Of a stretch of 40,468 nucleotides of DNA, positions 1 through 9,330 are shown piece by piece. Within the stretch, counting starts at the first letter, position 1; each line of letters begins with the position of its first letter. The translations under genes and the position numbers were made by a program. The notes below the pieces were generated by a model, which saw only the letters and a list, made by a program, of their open reading frames with translations, did not search any database and was not told where the DNA came from. Source of the DNA: Chlorobiota bacterium (GTDB taxonomy: Bacteria > Bacteroidota > Bacteroidia > Bacteroidales > B39-G9); NCBI GenBank assembly GCA_013152655.1, contig JAADFW010000280.1, forward strand, positions 4,397 to 44,864, written 5' to 3'.

Positions 1-357
1 TTTATATTCCTTATTATTTGTTTTTAAACATTTCATTAATCCGTTTAATAATCTATTTACTTCATTAATAAGTTCAATGGTTTTAGTAGCATCTATTTTA
101 TAAAGTTCAATAAGCAAAACTATTTGTGTATCTAATTCTGAAAGAGAACCTCTCGCAATAGATAAAAAATGTATATACTCTTTATTATACTGTCGAGCAG
201 CTCCTTCTGCAATATTGGACGGTACTGAAACAACTGACCTTTGTATTTGATTTATGAGTCCATATTTTTCATTATTCGGAACTTGATCCAGTAACAAATA
301 AACTTTTTTTGCTAATTCAATCGCTTTTTGCCAAACTTTCAAATCTTGATGCATCAT
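1..357 (-). CDS. four helix bundle protein (S23 / IVS-protein family), 3' end cut by window
   Basis: Reads without a stop from the ATG at 357 to the left edge, giving 119 residues beginning MMHQDLKVWQKAIELAKKVY. The pattern of an early KVWQKAIEL helix, then QIQRSVVSVPSNIAEGAAR and a later FLSIARGSLSELDTQ helix is typical of the four-helix-bundle family first noticed in rRNA intervening sequences. These proteins are about 120 residues, so only a few C-terminal residues are missing. Function is unknown; copies are often scattered singly in polysaccharide loci of Bacteroidota, as here downstream of two nucleotide-sugar genes. A second ATG directly follows the first, so the start may be one codon later. 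Confidence 0.85.
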   Translation of the reverse strand, partial: MMHQDLKVWQKAIELAKKVYLLLDQVPNNEKYGLINQIQRSVVSVPSNIAEGAARQYNKEYIHFLSIARGSLSELDTQIVLLIELYKIDATKTIELINEVNRLLNGLMKCLKTNNKEYK

Positions 358-414
358 AATTAAGATTATTAAACTTCATTAAATATCTTTTTTCACTTTT
401 TTACTTTTTTACTT

Positions 415-1542
415 TTACGAAATAAATTCCTTTACACACTTCACAATATATTCCAACTGTTCTTCACTCATTTCAGTATGAATTGGCAGCGACAAAACTA
501 TATCTGAAAGTTCATTAGTAACAGGATAATTATCATCTTTGAAAGAATAATTATGAAAGGCTTTTTGTTTATGCAGCGGAACCGGATAATAAACCATTGA
601 TGGAATTCCTTTTCTTTTCAAATAGTCTTGTATTTTTTCTCTATTTATATCTTTTAATTTCAATGTATATTGATGAAATACATGATTTGTAAATGAGGAA
701 ACAACAGGAATTTCAATGTTATTTAATTTTGAAAATGAATCATTATAATACTTAGCAGCAGCTTGCCTGTTAGCTTTATATTGGTCTAAATACTTAAGTT
801 TTACATTTAAAATAGCCGCCTGAATACTATCTAACCTTGAATTTACACCAATATAATCATGATAATAACGAACTTTCATTCCATGATTTACAATTGAACG
901 AAGTTTTTCAGCAATTTCATCATCTTTGGTAAATAAAGCCCCCCCATCACCATAAGCTCCTAAATTTTTTGAAGGGAAAAATGAAGTACAACCAATTGTT
1001 CCCATTGTTCCGGCTTTTTTAGATATTCCATTTTTAAAAGTATAATCTGCACCAATTGCCTGTGCTGTATCTTCAATAACATATAAATCATTCGCCTTGG
1101 CAATTTCTAATATCTCTTCCATATTAGTACATTGTCCGAACAGATGTACAGGTACAATTGCTTTGGTTTTTGGAGTAATTGCTTTGCGAAGGGCTTCAAT
1201 ATTCATATTAAATGTATCTCTCTCTACATCTACTAAAACAGGAGTTAATCCTAAAAGAGCAATTACTTCAACTGTAGCAATAAAAGTAAAATCAGCAGTT
1301 ATTACCTCATCGCCCGGTTTTAAGCCTAAAGCCATCATGGCTATTTGCAGGGCATCTGTTCCGTTTCCACATGAAACCACATGCTTAATATTTAAATACT
1401 TAGCAAGATTTTTTTCAAATTCTTTGACTATCGGGCCTTTTATAAACTGATTACTTTCTATAACAGAATTAATAGCAGTATTAATTTCATCTTTTATTTT
1501 ATAGTATTGACTTTTTAAGTCAACCATTTGAATTTGTTCCAT
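415..1542 (-). CDS. DegT/DnrJ/EryC1/StrS aminotransferase, WbpE-like
   Basis: A PLP-dependent sugar aminotransferase of 375 residues, the usual family length. The Schiff-base lysine is expected at K192 in SFFPSKNLGAYGDGG, the cofactor Asp in VIEDTAQAIGA (about 157), and the substrate loop GNGTDAL lies near 60. Overall wording is closest to enzymes that aminate UDP-2-acetamido-3-keto-glucuronate (WbpE/WlbC type), making a 2,3-diamino-uronic acid for O-antigen. It lies 13 bases downstream of a WbpP-like epimerase on the same strand, so both probably serve surface polysaccharide synthesis. The exact substrate is inference; other DegT aminotransferases for 3- or 4-amino sugars are possible. Confidence 0.88.
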   Translation of the reverse strand: MEQIQMVDLKSQYYKIKDEINTAINSVIESNQFIKGPIVKEFEKNLAKYLNIKHVVSCGNGTDALQIAMMALGLKPGDEVITADFTFIATVEVIALLGLTPVLVDVERDTFNMNIEALRKAITPKTKAIVPVHLFGQCTNMEEILEIAKANDLYVIEDTAQAIGADYTFKNGISKKAGTMGTIGCTSFFPSKNLGAYGDGGALFTKDDEIAEKLRSIVNHGMKVRYYHDYIGVNSRLDSIQAAILNVKLKYLDQYKANRQAAAKYYNDSFSKLNNIEIPVVSSFTNHVFHQYTLKLKDINREKIQDYLKRKGIPSMVYYPVPLHKQKAFHNYSFKDDNYPVTNELSDIVLSLPIHTEMSEEQLEYIVKCVKEFIS

Positions 1543-1555
1543 AACAATTACTATT

Positions 1556-2542
1556 CTATTTTAAATTTTCCCAATACCATTTTATTGATTCCTGCAAACC
1601 ACTACTTACATTGTATTCAGGTTTATAAAAAAGTAAATTCATTGCATTATCAATTGAAGCCAGAGAATGCTTAATGTCTCCTTTTCTTATATGGCTGTAA
1701 ACTACAGGGATATTTTCAATTTCTTTATCATATTTACTTAATAATTCTTTAAGATACTCAAACAACCTGTTCAAATTAGTATTCTCGCCATGGGCAACAT
1801 TATAAACTCTGTTTATGGCATTTTTATTTTGAGTTAAAGCAGCTAATTGGTTGACTTGAACTACATTTTTAACATATGTAAAATCGCGTGACTGACTTCC
1901 GTCACCATAAATTTCGGGTGATTTATGTTGAATAAGTGCTTTTATAAATTTAGGAATTACAGCAGCATACGGCCCTTCAGGGTCTTGTTTTTTACCAAAA
2001 ACATTAAAATATCTTAATCCAATGGTTTCTATTTCATATAAATCAGAAAATACACCGGCATATAATTCGTTAACATACTTAGTAACTGCGTACGGAGATA
2101 AAGGTTTTCCTATAATGGCTTCTTTTTTGGGCAAATCCTGTTGATCTCCATAAGTAGAAGAGCTTGCAGCATAGACAAATCGTTTTACTTTAGCATCTTT
2201 CGAAGCAATGAGCATATTCAAAAAACCCGTAATATTAACATCATTAGTTGTTACAGGATCATTTATTGAACGTGGAACTGAACCTAAAGCAGCTTGGTGT
2301 AAAACATAATCTACTTCTTTTACTGCTTCCTGACAATCCTCTATATTACGTATATCTCCTTCTATTATTTTAAAATTAGAATTTTTAAAAAAAGAGCTAA
2401 TATTCTCTTTTTTTCCAGTTGAAAAATTATCAAGGCAAACTACCTTATTATTCTGCTCTAAAAGAATTTCAACCAAATTAGAACCAATAAATCCAGCACC
2501 ACCGGTTACCAATACAACTGACTTGCTAATTTTTCTTTGCAC
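1556..2542 (-). CDS. UDP-N-acetylglucosamine 4-epimerase, WbpP/TviC-like SDR
   Basis: Extended short-chain dehydrogenase of 328 residues. The NAD-binding glycine motif TGGAGFIGSN is at 13-22 and the catalytic YxxxK is Y151-K155 in SPYAVTKY, with the AASSSTYGD serine stretch before it. The segments VLHQAALGSVPRSINDP and IGLRYFNVFGKKQDP match WbpP of Pseudomonas and TviC/VipB closely, which interconvert UDP-GlcNAc and UDP-GalNAc or the uronic acid forms. It forms a probable operon with the downstream aminotransferase (13-base gap) and follows rny by 37 bases. The choice between N-acetylhexosamine and uronic acid substrates cannot be made from sequence alone. Confidence 0.88.
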   Translation of the reverse strand: MQRKISKSVVLVTGGAGFIGSNLVEILLEQNNKVVCLDNFSTGKKENISSFFKNSNFKIIEGDIRNIEDCQEAVKEVDYVLHQAALGSVPRSINDPVTTNDVNITGFLNMLIASKDAKVKRFVYAASSSTYGDQQDLPKKEAIIGKPLSPYAVTKYVNELYAGVFSDLYEIETIGLRYFNVFGKKQDPEGPYAAVIPKFIKALIQHKSPEIYGDGSQSRDFTYVKNVVQVNQLAALTQNKNAINRVYNVAHGENTNLNRLFEYLKELLSKYDKEIENIPVVYSHIRKGDIKHSLASIDNAMNLLFYKPEYNVSSGLQESIKWYWENLK

Positions 2543-2579
2543 ACCGAAAATTTTACTTCAAACCAAAATAATTCAAATT

Positions 2580-4124
2580 TTATTTAGCATAATTTACGGC
2601 TCTTGTTTCGCGAATAACCGTAATTTTAACTTGTCCCGGATATGTCATTTCATCCTGAATTTTTTTGGCTATATCCATCGACATACTTTGTGCATCAGCA
2701 TCAGATACTTTTTCGCTACCCACAATAACTCTTAATTCACGTCCTGCCTGAATAGCATAAGTTTTCATAACACCCGGATAAGATAAAGCCATTGCTTCAA
2801 GGTCTTTAAGCCTTTTTATATAAGATTCAACAATTTCTCTTCTTGCGCCCGGCCGTGCTCCGGAAATTGCATCACACACTTGTACAATAGGTGAAATTAG
2901 TGTATTCATTTCAATTTCATCATGGTGAGCACCAATTGCATTACATACTTCAGGTTTTTCTTTGTATCTCTCGGCTATTTTCATTCCTAAAATAGCATGT
3001 GGCAATTCCGGCTCGTCATCGGGTACCTTTCCAATATCGTGCAATAAACCGGCTCTTTTTGCTAATCTGGGATTTAAACCAAGTTCAGAAGCCATAATGG
3101 CACATAAATTAGCAACTTCGCGTGAATGCTGTAATAAATTCTGTCCATAAGAAGAACGATATTTCATTTTACCTATAATTCTGATTAATTCAGGATGTAA
3201 TCCATGAATTCCCAAGTCAATAGCTGTCCGTTTACCAACTTCAATTATTTCTTCTTCAATTTGTTTTTTTGTTTTTTCAACTACTTCTTCAATTCTTGCA
3301 GGGTGAATACGTCCATCTGTTACAAGCTGATGCAAAGCTAACCTGGCAATTTCTCTACGTACGGGGTCGAAACCGGAAAGTACAATGGCTTCAGGTGTAT
3401 CGTCAACCACAATTTCAATTCCTGTAGCAGCTTCAAGAGCTCTAATATTTCTACCTTCTCTACCAATTATTCTTCCTTTTATATCATCGTTTTCAATATG
3501 AAATACAGTTACTGAGTTTTCAATAGAAGATTCAGTTGCTACTCGTTGAATGGTTTGAATGATAACACGCTTCGCTTCTTTATTGGCAGTCATTTTGGCT
3601 TCTTCCATTATTTCATTTATGTAAGACATTGCTTCTGTTCTTGTTTCAGCTTTAAGCGATTCGATTAATTGTGCTTTTGCATCAGTAACAGATAAGCCTG
3701 AAATAGTTTCAAGTTGGGCTACCTGTTTTGAATGCATTTTATCTAACTCTTCATTTTTCTTTTCAACGAGGTTTAACTGCATATTTAAATTTTCACGAAT
3801 AGCATCAACCTCTTTCTTTTTTCTTTGAAATTCTTCAATTCTTTGTGAAATACTTGCTTCCTTTTGTTTTACCCTGTTTTCTGCAACAGAAATTCTACTA
3901 TTTCTTTCGTTAATAAATTTCTCGTGATCAGACTTTAATTGTAAAAATTTTTCTTTTGCCTGTATTATTCTTTCCTTTTTAATTACTTCAGCTTCTACTT
4001 TAGCTTCTTTAATTATAAATCTGCTTCTTTTTCTTAAAAATTGCATCCATAAGAGGTATGAAACACCACCTCCTAAAATAAAAGAAATTAATAATGCTGT
4101 AATTGTTATTAAATTATTTTCCAT
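2580..4124 (-). CDS. rny: ribonuclease Y
   Basis: Membrane-anchored endoribonuclease that starts mRNA decay. The 514 residues show the full family layout: an N-terminal membrane helix (about 6-26), a long charged coiled coil (about 35-200), a KH RNA-binding domain with [11 protein letters not shown] at 221-231, and an HD metal-dependent catalytic domain with HSREVANL (333-340) and the H362-D363 pair in GLLHDIGK. Length fits the usual 510-520. The gene follows zapA and the structured RNA at 4143-4339 on the same strand, an arrangement I recall from other Bacteroidota. Confidence 0.97.
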   Translation of the reverse strand: MENNLITITALLISFILGGGVSYLLWMQFLRKRSRFIIKEAKVEAEVIKKERIIQAKEKFLQLKSDHEKFINERNSRISVAENRVKQKEASISQRIEEFQRKKKEVDAIRENLNMQLNLVEKKNEELDKMHSKQVAQLETISGLSVTDAKAQLIESLKAETRTEAMSYINEIMEEAKMTANKEAKRVIIQTIQRVATESSIENSVTVFHIENDDIKGRIIGREGRNIRALEAATGIEIVVDDTPEAIVLSGFDPVRREIARLALHQLVTDGRIHPARIEEVVEKTKKQIEEEIIEVGKRTAIDLGIHGLHPELIRIIGKMKYRSSYGQNLLQHSREVANLCAIMASELGLNPRLAKRAGLLHDIGKVPDDEPELPHAILGMKIAERYKEKPEVCNAIGAHHDEIEMNTLISPIVQVCDAISGARPGARREIVESYIKRLKDLEAMALSYPGVMKTYAIQAGRELRVIVGSEKVSDADAQSMSMDIAKKIQDEMTYPGQVKITVIRETRAVNYAK

Positions 4125-4142
4125 AATCTTATTAATTATATT

Positions 4143-4339
4143 AAAAAACCCGCATCAAGGACTTTATTTTTTAAAAAACCCCTTTATGACAGAGGTGGAG
4201 TTGCTATCTTATTTCTGACTTCCACTGTCTTTCGAAAAAGATTGCGACTAGCGCAATTGAGGCCTGTCATATATAAAACAAGCATTACTCCAATTTTAGT
4301 AATGTTGAGTTTTCAAACAAATAAAGTATCAATGCGGGC
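4143..4339 (-). ncRNA. ssrS: probable 6S RNA (ssrS) between zapA and rny
   Basis: The 230-base gap between zapA and rny folds as one long rod. The end helix pairs 4332-4338 with 4149-4155 (CCCGCAT/ATGCGGG) and continues after a small internal loop with ACTTTATTT/AAATAAAGT. An inner helix ATGACAG/CTGTCAT encloses a further arm with GTGGA/TCCAC and an ATTGCG/CGCAAT hairpin; between the two helices lies a large bubble carrying a 7-bp hairpin CATTACT/AGTAATG on its 5' side. The closing helix is followed by six U. About 197 nt, a rod with a central bubble, and location next to zapA all fit 6S RNA, which binds RNA polymerase holoenzyme. The identification rests on fold and synteny, not on a covariance search. 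Confidence 0.72.
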
Positions 4340-4370
4340 AATGATAAATATTTTTTATTTTAAAGAACGT

Positions 4371-4661
4371 TTACTCTTTTTCCAACACCTCTTCCAAGTC
4401 AAGATTTAAATCTTTTAAACTTTCTATTAATGAATCTAATTCTTTACTATCTTGTTGTTCAACTACTTTAGTAACAAATTGTAAAGCAGCCATTGCTAAA
4501 AAATCCTGATCATCTTTATCAGAATATATTTTTTTATACTGAAGTACTGTATCATTTATTTTCTTAGCAGCTTTTCTTATCTTTTCCTCTTCCTCTCTAT
4601 CAATTTTAAGTGGATAAATCCTATCAACAATATTAACTTTTATGGTAAGTTTATTATCCAT
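4371..4661 (-). CDS. zapA: cell division protein ZapA
   Basis: A 96-residue ZapA-family protein: N-terminal beta segment LTIKVNIVDRIYPLKID, then EEEKIRKAAKKINDTVLQYK and a long C-terminal helix containing DFLAMAALQFVTKVVEQQ. ZapA bundles FtsZ filaments at the division ring in the cytoplasm. Length is typical. It lies 9 bases after a small coiled-coil gene on the same strand and upstream of the 6S-like RNA and rny, the expected neighbourhood. Confidence 0.93.
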   Translation of the reverse strand: MDNKLTIKVNIVDRIYPLKIDREEEEKIRKAAKKINDTVLQYKKIYSDKDDQDFLAMAALQFVTKVVEQQDSKELDSLIESLKDLNLDLEEVLEKE

Positions 4662-4670
4662 CTCTATTCT

Positions 4671-4964
4671 TTATCTGTTTAAAAGAGCAATACAGTTATC
4701 AATTTCCCGCACTATTCTATTTATTTTTATCCTGGCATCATGAGAATCATCACTTGTTGATATCATAGACTTTGCCAGCTGTAATGTATTAAACCTGTTT
4801 TCCAGATTTTTATAATCTAAATCTTTAGAATTCAATTTTGCTGTTAAATCTTTATTATTTTCTTCTAATTTATTTATATATTTTTTTTGATTGTTAAACT
4901 TATCTATTAACTCATCAATATTATGCTTTAAATTGGTAATTATTTCTATATAATCATTCGCCAT
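4671..4964 (-). CDS. small coiled-coil protein upstream of zapA
   Basis: A 97-residue protein made almost wholly of helix with a heptad-like coiled coil (about 8-65, for example LEENNKDLTAKLNSKDLDYKNLENRFNTLQ) and a C-terminal segment ARIKINRIVREIDNCIALLNR. It has no signal peptide or catalytic motif. In Bacteroidota a protein of this kind commonly precedes zapA and is presumed to work with it in division; resemblance to ZapB is in architecture only. It is the first gene of the minus-strand run zapA - 6S-like RNA - rny and is divergent from the M23 peptidase gene. Confidence 0.8.
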   Translation of the reverse strand: MANDYIEIITNLKHNIDELIDKFNNQKKYINKLEENNKDLTAKLNSKDLDYKNLENRFNTLQLAKSMISTSDDSHDARIKINRIVREIDNCIALLNR

Positions 4965-5059
4965 TGACTTTACATTTATAATTACAAATTTACGACTCCT
5001 TAACGGATATTACAAATAATAGATTTTAATTTTATGAAATTAATAAAATATCCTTTTTA

Positions 5060-5088
5060 TAACTAAAAAAAAGAATGATTTTTAGTTA
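5060..5088. repeat. 10-bp inverted repeat between divergent genes
   Basis: TAACTAAAAA (5060-5069) and TTTTTAGTTA (5079-5088) are exact reverse complements separated by 9 bases. It lies in the divergent space between the coiled-coil gene and the M23 peptidase gene, 37 bases before the latter's start. It could be an operator, or just an AT-rich hairpin; there is no further evidence. Confidence 0.35.
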
Positions 5089-5124
5089 ATTAGCAAAGTT
5101 TTTTCACAATTATAAAAATTATAT

Positions 5125-6861
5125 ATGAAGTATTATATATTCTTAATTTTAACACTATTTTTTTTTAATAATTTTTTAGCTGCACAGGACAATAGTAAAA
5201 AAGAAGATTTTAGGTCACCAATTGATTTTCCTATTCTACTCTCAGCAAGTTTTGGAGAATTAAGGGCAGGACATTTTCATGCAGGTATTGACATTAAAAC
5301 AAAAGGAACAGAAGGGAAAAAAATTCATGCTGTTGGCGATGGCTATATTTCCAGAATTAAAATATCAATAAATGGCTATGGGAATGCACTGTACATTAAC
5401 CACCCAAATGGTTATACTTCAGTTTATGGCCATTTAAAAGAGTTTTCAATACATATAGCCGAGTTTTTAAAAAAATATCAGTATAAAAATGAAACCTTTA
5501 CTGCCGATATTATTTTAAAACAGGACGAAATAAAAGTTAAAAAGGGCGAAGTAATTGCACTTTCAGGCAATAGTGGTGGTTCGCTTGGCCCGCATTTACA
5601 TTTTGAAATAAGAGATACTAAAACACAGGAACCGATTAACCCTTTATTATTAGGATTTTTAATAACTGACAATATTAGTCCTAAAATTTATAGTGTAACT
5701 ATTTATCCGCTTAACTTTAACAGCTATATAAATAATAAATATCAAAAGTTAATTTTACCGGTAAAAGGAACAAAAGGAAATTATTATATTGCAACTGAAG
5801 ATTCAATTTTTGTTTCCGGATTAATTGGTTTTGGAATACGTGCACACGATTTTCATAATTATACACATAATAAATGCGGCATTTATAAACTTAAACTTGG
5901 CGTAGATGATTCTGTAATTTATTCGCATACTATTGATAGGTTTTCATTTTCAAAAACTAGTTACATTAACAGTCATCTTGATTATGAAGAATTTATAAAA
6001 GAAAACGTAAAAATGCACAAATGCTACGTGGAACCAAACAATAATCTGGGTATTTACGATGTTATTAAAAACAGAGGAATTACAAAATTCAACGACAACC
6101 AAAAACACAAAATTCAATTTAAATTAACTGATGAATATGGGAACCAATCAAAATTAAGTTTCCCTGTTTATGCAAAAATTAATGGTAACAAAAATCGTGA
6201 TTTACGTTTACAAGATTCTTCTATAATTGTAATGCCTTATGATACTATAAATATATTTGAAAACCATGACATAAAATTGAAATTCCCGGCATACACATTT
6301 TATGATACACTATTTTTTCAATTTAGTGAATTTGATTCAAGTGAAATTAGTAATTATAAAATATTCAGTATTAATTCAAAATATGTTCCGACAAATAAAA
6401 AATATAGTATAAAAATTAACAGCCAATTTGTACCTGATAGTTTACTGAATAAAACAGTAATTGCTAAACTAAGTGGTAATAAAAATAAATTCACAACCTT
6501 AAATACAACTCATAAAGATGGATACCTAACCTGCAAGACTAAAGCATTTGGACTTTATACACTTGTTATTGATACTGTTGCCCCAACCATAAAAAATATA
6601 ACAAAAGAAAAAGAGTGGTTTACATTAAATGATAAAATTGAATTTACTGCCATTGACCTTTTAACGGGTATTAAAAGTTATACAGGGACAATTAATGATA
6701 ATTGGGTTCTTTTTGAATATGACAAAAAAAAGAATCATTTTTGGTACACTTTTGACGAATATATTAAATATGATAGTATAATTAACTTGAAATTCGTTGT
6801 TAAAGATTATGTTGGGAATGAATCAGTTGTTGAAAAGCAATATTACTACAGGTATGAATAA
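5125..6861 (+). CDS. M23 family metallopeptidase, exported
   Basis: A 578-residue protein with a signal peptide (hydrophobic 4-20, cleavage likely at LAA-QD). The LytM/M23 zinc site is complete: H52xxxD56 in HFHAGIDIK and H157xH159 in GPHLHFEIR, with the GDGYISRIKIS and GNALYINHPNGYTSVYGHL strands between. M23 enzymes cut peptide bridges in peptidoglycan or act as division and envelope regulators. The C-terminal 350 residues are beta-rich and unassigned; Bacteroidota M23 proteins of this size commonly carry such an Ig-like region. Transcribed alone, divergent from the zapA run. Confidence 0.9.
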   Translation: MKYYIFLILTLFFFNNFLAAQDNSKKEDFRSPIDFPILLSASFGELRAGHFHAGIDIKTKGTEGKKIHAVGDGYISRIKISINGYGNALYINHPNGYTSVYGHLKEFSIHIAEFLKKYQYKNETFTADIILKQDEIKVKKGEVIALSGNSGGSLGPHLHFEIRDTKTQEPINPLLLGFLITDNISPKIYSVTIYPLNFNSYINNKYQKLILPVKGTKGNYYIATEDSIFVSGLIGFGIRAHDFHNYTHNKCGIYKLKLGVDDSVIYSHTIDRFSFSKTSYINSHLDYEEFIKENVKMHKCYVEPNNNLGIYDVIKNRGITKFNDNQKHKIQFKLTDEYGNQSKLSFPVYAKINGNKNRDLRLQDSSIIVMPYDTINIFENHDIKLKFPAYTFYDTLFFQFSEFDSSEISNYKIFSINSKYVPTNKKYSIKINSQFVPDSLLNKTVIAKLSGNKNKFTTLNTTHKDGYLTCKTKAFGLYTLVIDTVAPTIKNITKEKEWFTLNDKIEFTAIDLLTGIKSYTGTINDNWVLFEYDKKKNHFWYTFDEYIKYDSIINLKFVVKDYVGNESVVEKQYYYRYE

Positions 6862-6899
6862 GCTGAAAATTAGAAAGTAAAAAATGGAAAGTTAAGATA

Positions 6900-6929
6900 T
6901 TTCGACCTCAGATAAAATAGAGGTCGAAA
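6900..6929. terminator. possible bidirectional terminator hairpin
   Basis: TTTCGACCTC (6900-6909) and GAGGTCGAAA (6920-6929) form a 10-bp perfect stem with a 10-base loop in the convergent space between the M23 peptidase and acyl-CoA dehydrogenase genes. There is no clean U run on either side, so function as a terminator is inferred mainly from position. Confidence 0.5.
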
Positions 6930-6944
6930 CATCCAGTATGATTT

Positions 6945-8087
6945 TTAGTCACGTAACAATGCTCTTGAGATGACTATTTGTTGAATTTCAGAAGTTCCCT
7001 CATAAATTTGAATAAGCTTGGCTTCGCGCATCATTCTTTCCACGTGGTATTCTTTTACATAGCCATATCCACCATGAATTTGAACTGCTTCAGTAGTTAC
7101 ACGCATTGCAGCTTCAGCTGCATAATATTTAGCCATAGCACTAGCTAAGTCAATACTTTTACCTACATCTTTCAACCAGGCAGCTTTATGAATTAATAAC
7201 CTGGCATTTTCCATTTCGGTAGCCATTGTTGCTAATTTAAAAGCAATAGCCTGATGCTGTGAAATTAATTTACCAAATGCTTTTCTTTCTTTTGAATATT
7301 GAATTGCCAAATCAAGTGCTCCCTGTCCAATACCAACTGCCTGGGCAGCAATACCTATTCTTCCTCCTGATAATACTCTCATGGCAAATTTAAAACCAAA
7401 TCCATCCTCACCTATTCTATTTTCTTTAGGAACTTTTACATCGGTAAACATTAATGAATGTGTATCAGAAGCACGCATTCCCATTTTATGCTCCCTTGGC
7501 CCAATATCAAAGCCTTCCCATCCTTTTTCAACAATAAAAGCATTTATTCCATGATGTCCTTTTTCTTTATCACTCTGAGCCATAACCAGATAATAGGTTG
7601 CATTTCCTCCATTGGTTATCCAGTTTTTTGTACCGTTCAATAAATAATAATCCCCTTTATCAATAGCCGTAGTATGTTGCGAGGTAGCATCAGAACCGGC
7701 TTCCGGTTCAGAAAGTGCAAAAGCTCCTATAACTTCACCTTTTGCCAGTGGAGTAAGGTATTTTTGCTTTTGTTCTTCGGTGCCGTACATTTCCAGCCCC
7801 CAACAAACAAGTGAATTATTAACAGACATAATAACGCTTGCTGCACCGTCTATTTTGGCAATTTCTTCCATAGCCAAAACATAAGATATTGTATCCATTC
7901 CGCCTCCGCCATATTTTGGGTCAACCATCATTCCCAGAAAGCCCAGTTCACCAAGTTTTTTAACTTGTTCAGCAGGAAAAATACTCTTTTCATCTCGCTC
8001 AATGACACCCGGTAAGAGCTCTTGTTTAGCGAAATCGCGAGCAGCATCTTTTATCATTTGATGCTCCTCAGTAAATGAAAAATCCAT
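6945..8087 (-). CDS. acyl-CoA dehydrogenase (short/medium chain)
   Basis: A 380-residue FAD flavoenzyme of fatty-acid beta-oxidation or butyrate-type metabolism; it oxidises acyl-CoA to enoyl-CoA and passes electrons to electron-transfer flavoprotein. It shows the N-terminal helical domain, the ACAD signature GAFALSEPEAGSD (about 122-134), NGTKNWITNGG in the beta domain, the C-terminal signature QIHGGYGYVKEYHVERMMREAK, and the catalytic base E363 in IYEGTSEIQ. Length is standard. The nearest family is butyryl-CoA dehydrogenase-like. It is transcribed alone; partner ETF genes are not in the window. Confidence 0.93.
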   Translation of the reverse strand: MDFSFTEEHQMIKDAARDFAKQELLPGVIERDEKSIFPAEQVKKLGELGFLGMMVDPKYGGGGMDTISYVLAMEEIAKIDGAASVIMSVNNSLVCWGLEMYGTEEQKQKYLTPLAKGEVIGAFALSEPEAGSDATSQHTTAIDKGDYYLLNGTKNWITNGGNATYYLVMAQSDKEKGHHGINAFIVEKGWEGFDIGPREHKMGMRASDTHSLMFTDVKVPKENRIGEDGFGFKFAMRVLSGGRIGIAAQAVGIGQGALDLAIQYSKERKAFGKLISQHQAIAFKLATMATEMENARLLIHKAAWLKDVGKSIDLASAMAKYYAAEAAMRVTTEAVQIHGGYGYVKEYHVERMMREAKLIQIYEGTSEIQQIVISRALLRD

Positions 8088-8198
8088 AGTAAATATTTTT
8101 TAGTTATTGTAAAATAATTAACATATCAGTAGTTCTACAAATATAAATTTTTAAATTTAATATTTTAGTTTTACGTATTAATTAAAATTAATTCTTAA

Positions 8199-9269
8199 AT
8201 GAAGAAATATACAGGCGTGGGCATAATGTCGGGAACATCGGTTGATGGTTTAGATATTGCTTTGTGTAATTTCTATTTTGAAAACTCGGAATGGCAATTT
8301 GAAATAATAAAAGCAGAAACTTTTAAGTATGACTTGCATTGGAGAAAAAAACTGAAAGAAGCTTACAAATTAACAAGCTTTGAACTTTTAAAGCTTCATA
8401 AAGAGTATGGGGCTTTCACAGGTAAACAAATAAATATTTTTTTAAAATCAGTTAAACTAAAAATTGATTTTATTGCTTCGCACGGACATACTGTTTTTCA
8501 TCAACCTGAAAAAAAAGTTTCGTTTCAGTTAGGTGATGGAGCTTGTATTGCAGCAGAAACAAAACATTTAACCATAAGTGATTTTCGCAATCAGGATGTT
8601 GTTTTAGGCGGCAATGGAGCGCCATTAGTACCAATTGGAGATATGTTCTTGTTCTCAGAGTATGATTATTGTATAAATTTAGGAGGCTTTGCTAATATAT
8701 CTTTTCAGAAAAATGATAATAGAATTGCTTTTGACATTTGCCCGGTTAATATTATAATTAATTATTTATCTGAAATGAAAGGCTTTGAATTTGACGATAA
8801 AGGTAAAATTGCTGCAAAAGGAAGCATTAATAATTCATTGTTATTACAATTAAACAATATTAATTATTACAAAAAAGAACCACCTAAATCACTTGGTATT
8901 GAATGGTTAAAAAAAGAATTTCTTCCGTTGGTTAATTCTGCAAATTTAAGCATTGAAGATAAAATGAGAACTATTTATGAGCATATTAGTTTGATGATAA
9001 CAAAAAATGTAATGAACTCAAAGAGTAAAAAGGTTTTAATAACAGGCGGCGGAGCTTATAACGATTTTTTAATTCAATGTATAAAAGAAAAAACTGATAG
9101 TATAATAGTTTTACCCGAAAAAAAAATAATTGAATTTAAAGAAGCTTTAATTTTTGCTTTTTTGGGCTTGCTGAGATTGCAAAATAAGATAAATTGCCTG
9201 AGTTCTGTTACCGGTGCAAAATATAATCATTCAGGGGGAGTTATTCATACAATAAACATTGTTAATTGA
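8199..9269 (+). CDS. anmK: anhydro-N-acetylmuramic acid kinase
   Basis: A 356-residue sugar kinase of the ASKHA fold that phosphorylates and opens 1,6-anhydro-MurNAc released during cell-wall turnover. The phosphate loop GIMSGTSVDGLDIA is at about 8-21; FIASHGHTVFHQP, SDFRNQDVVLGGNGAPLVPIGD and CINLGGFANIS are the characteristic family blocks, and LITGGGAYNDFLI is the C-terminal adenosine motif. Length is slightly below the 370 of the enterobacterial enzyme. Divergent from the acyl-CoA dehydrogenase; no linked recycling genes are visible. Confidence 0.95.
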   Translation: MKKYTGVGIMSGTSVDGLDIALCNFYFENSEWQFEIIKAETFKYDLHWRKKLKEAYKLTSFELLKLHKEYGAFTGKQINIFLKSVKLKIDFIASHGHTVFHQPEKKVSFQLGDGACIAAETKHLTISDFRNQDVVLGGNGAPLVPIGDMFLFSEYDYCINLGGFANISFQKNDNRIAFDICPVNIIINYLSEMKGFEFDDKGKIAAKGSINNSLLLQLNNINYYKKEPPKSLGIEWLKKEFLPLVNSANLSIEDKMRTIYEHISLMITKNVMNSKSKKVLITGGGAYNDFLIQCIKEKTDSIIVLPEKKIIEFKEALIFAFLGLLRLQNKINCLSSVTGAKYNHSGGVIHTINIVN

Positions 9270-9330
9270 TAATAAATTTAACTAATTACTACGAACGCTA
9301 AAAGGTTTAAATGTATGTAGTTTATAATTA

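Noticed and set aside
361..414. Tandem ACTTTTTT units before the WbpE-like gene's 3' end
   Set aside because: Low-complexity AT-rich sequence between genes; no hairpin, so not called a terminator or regulated repeat.
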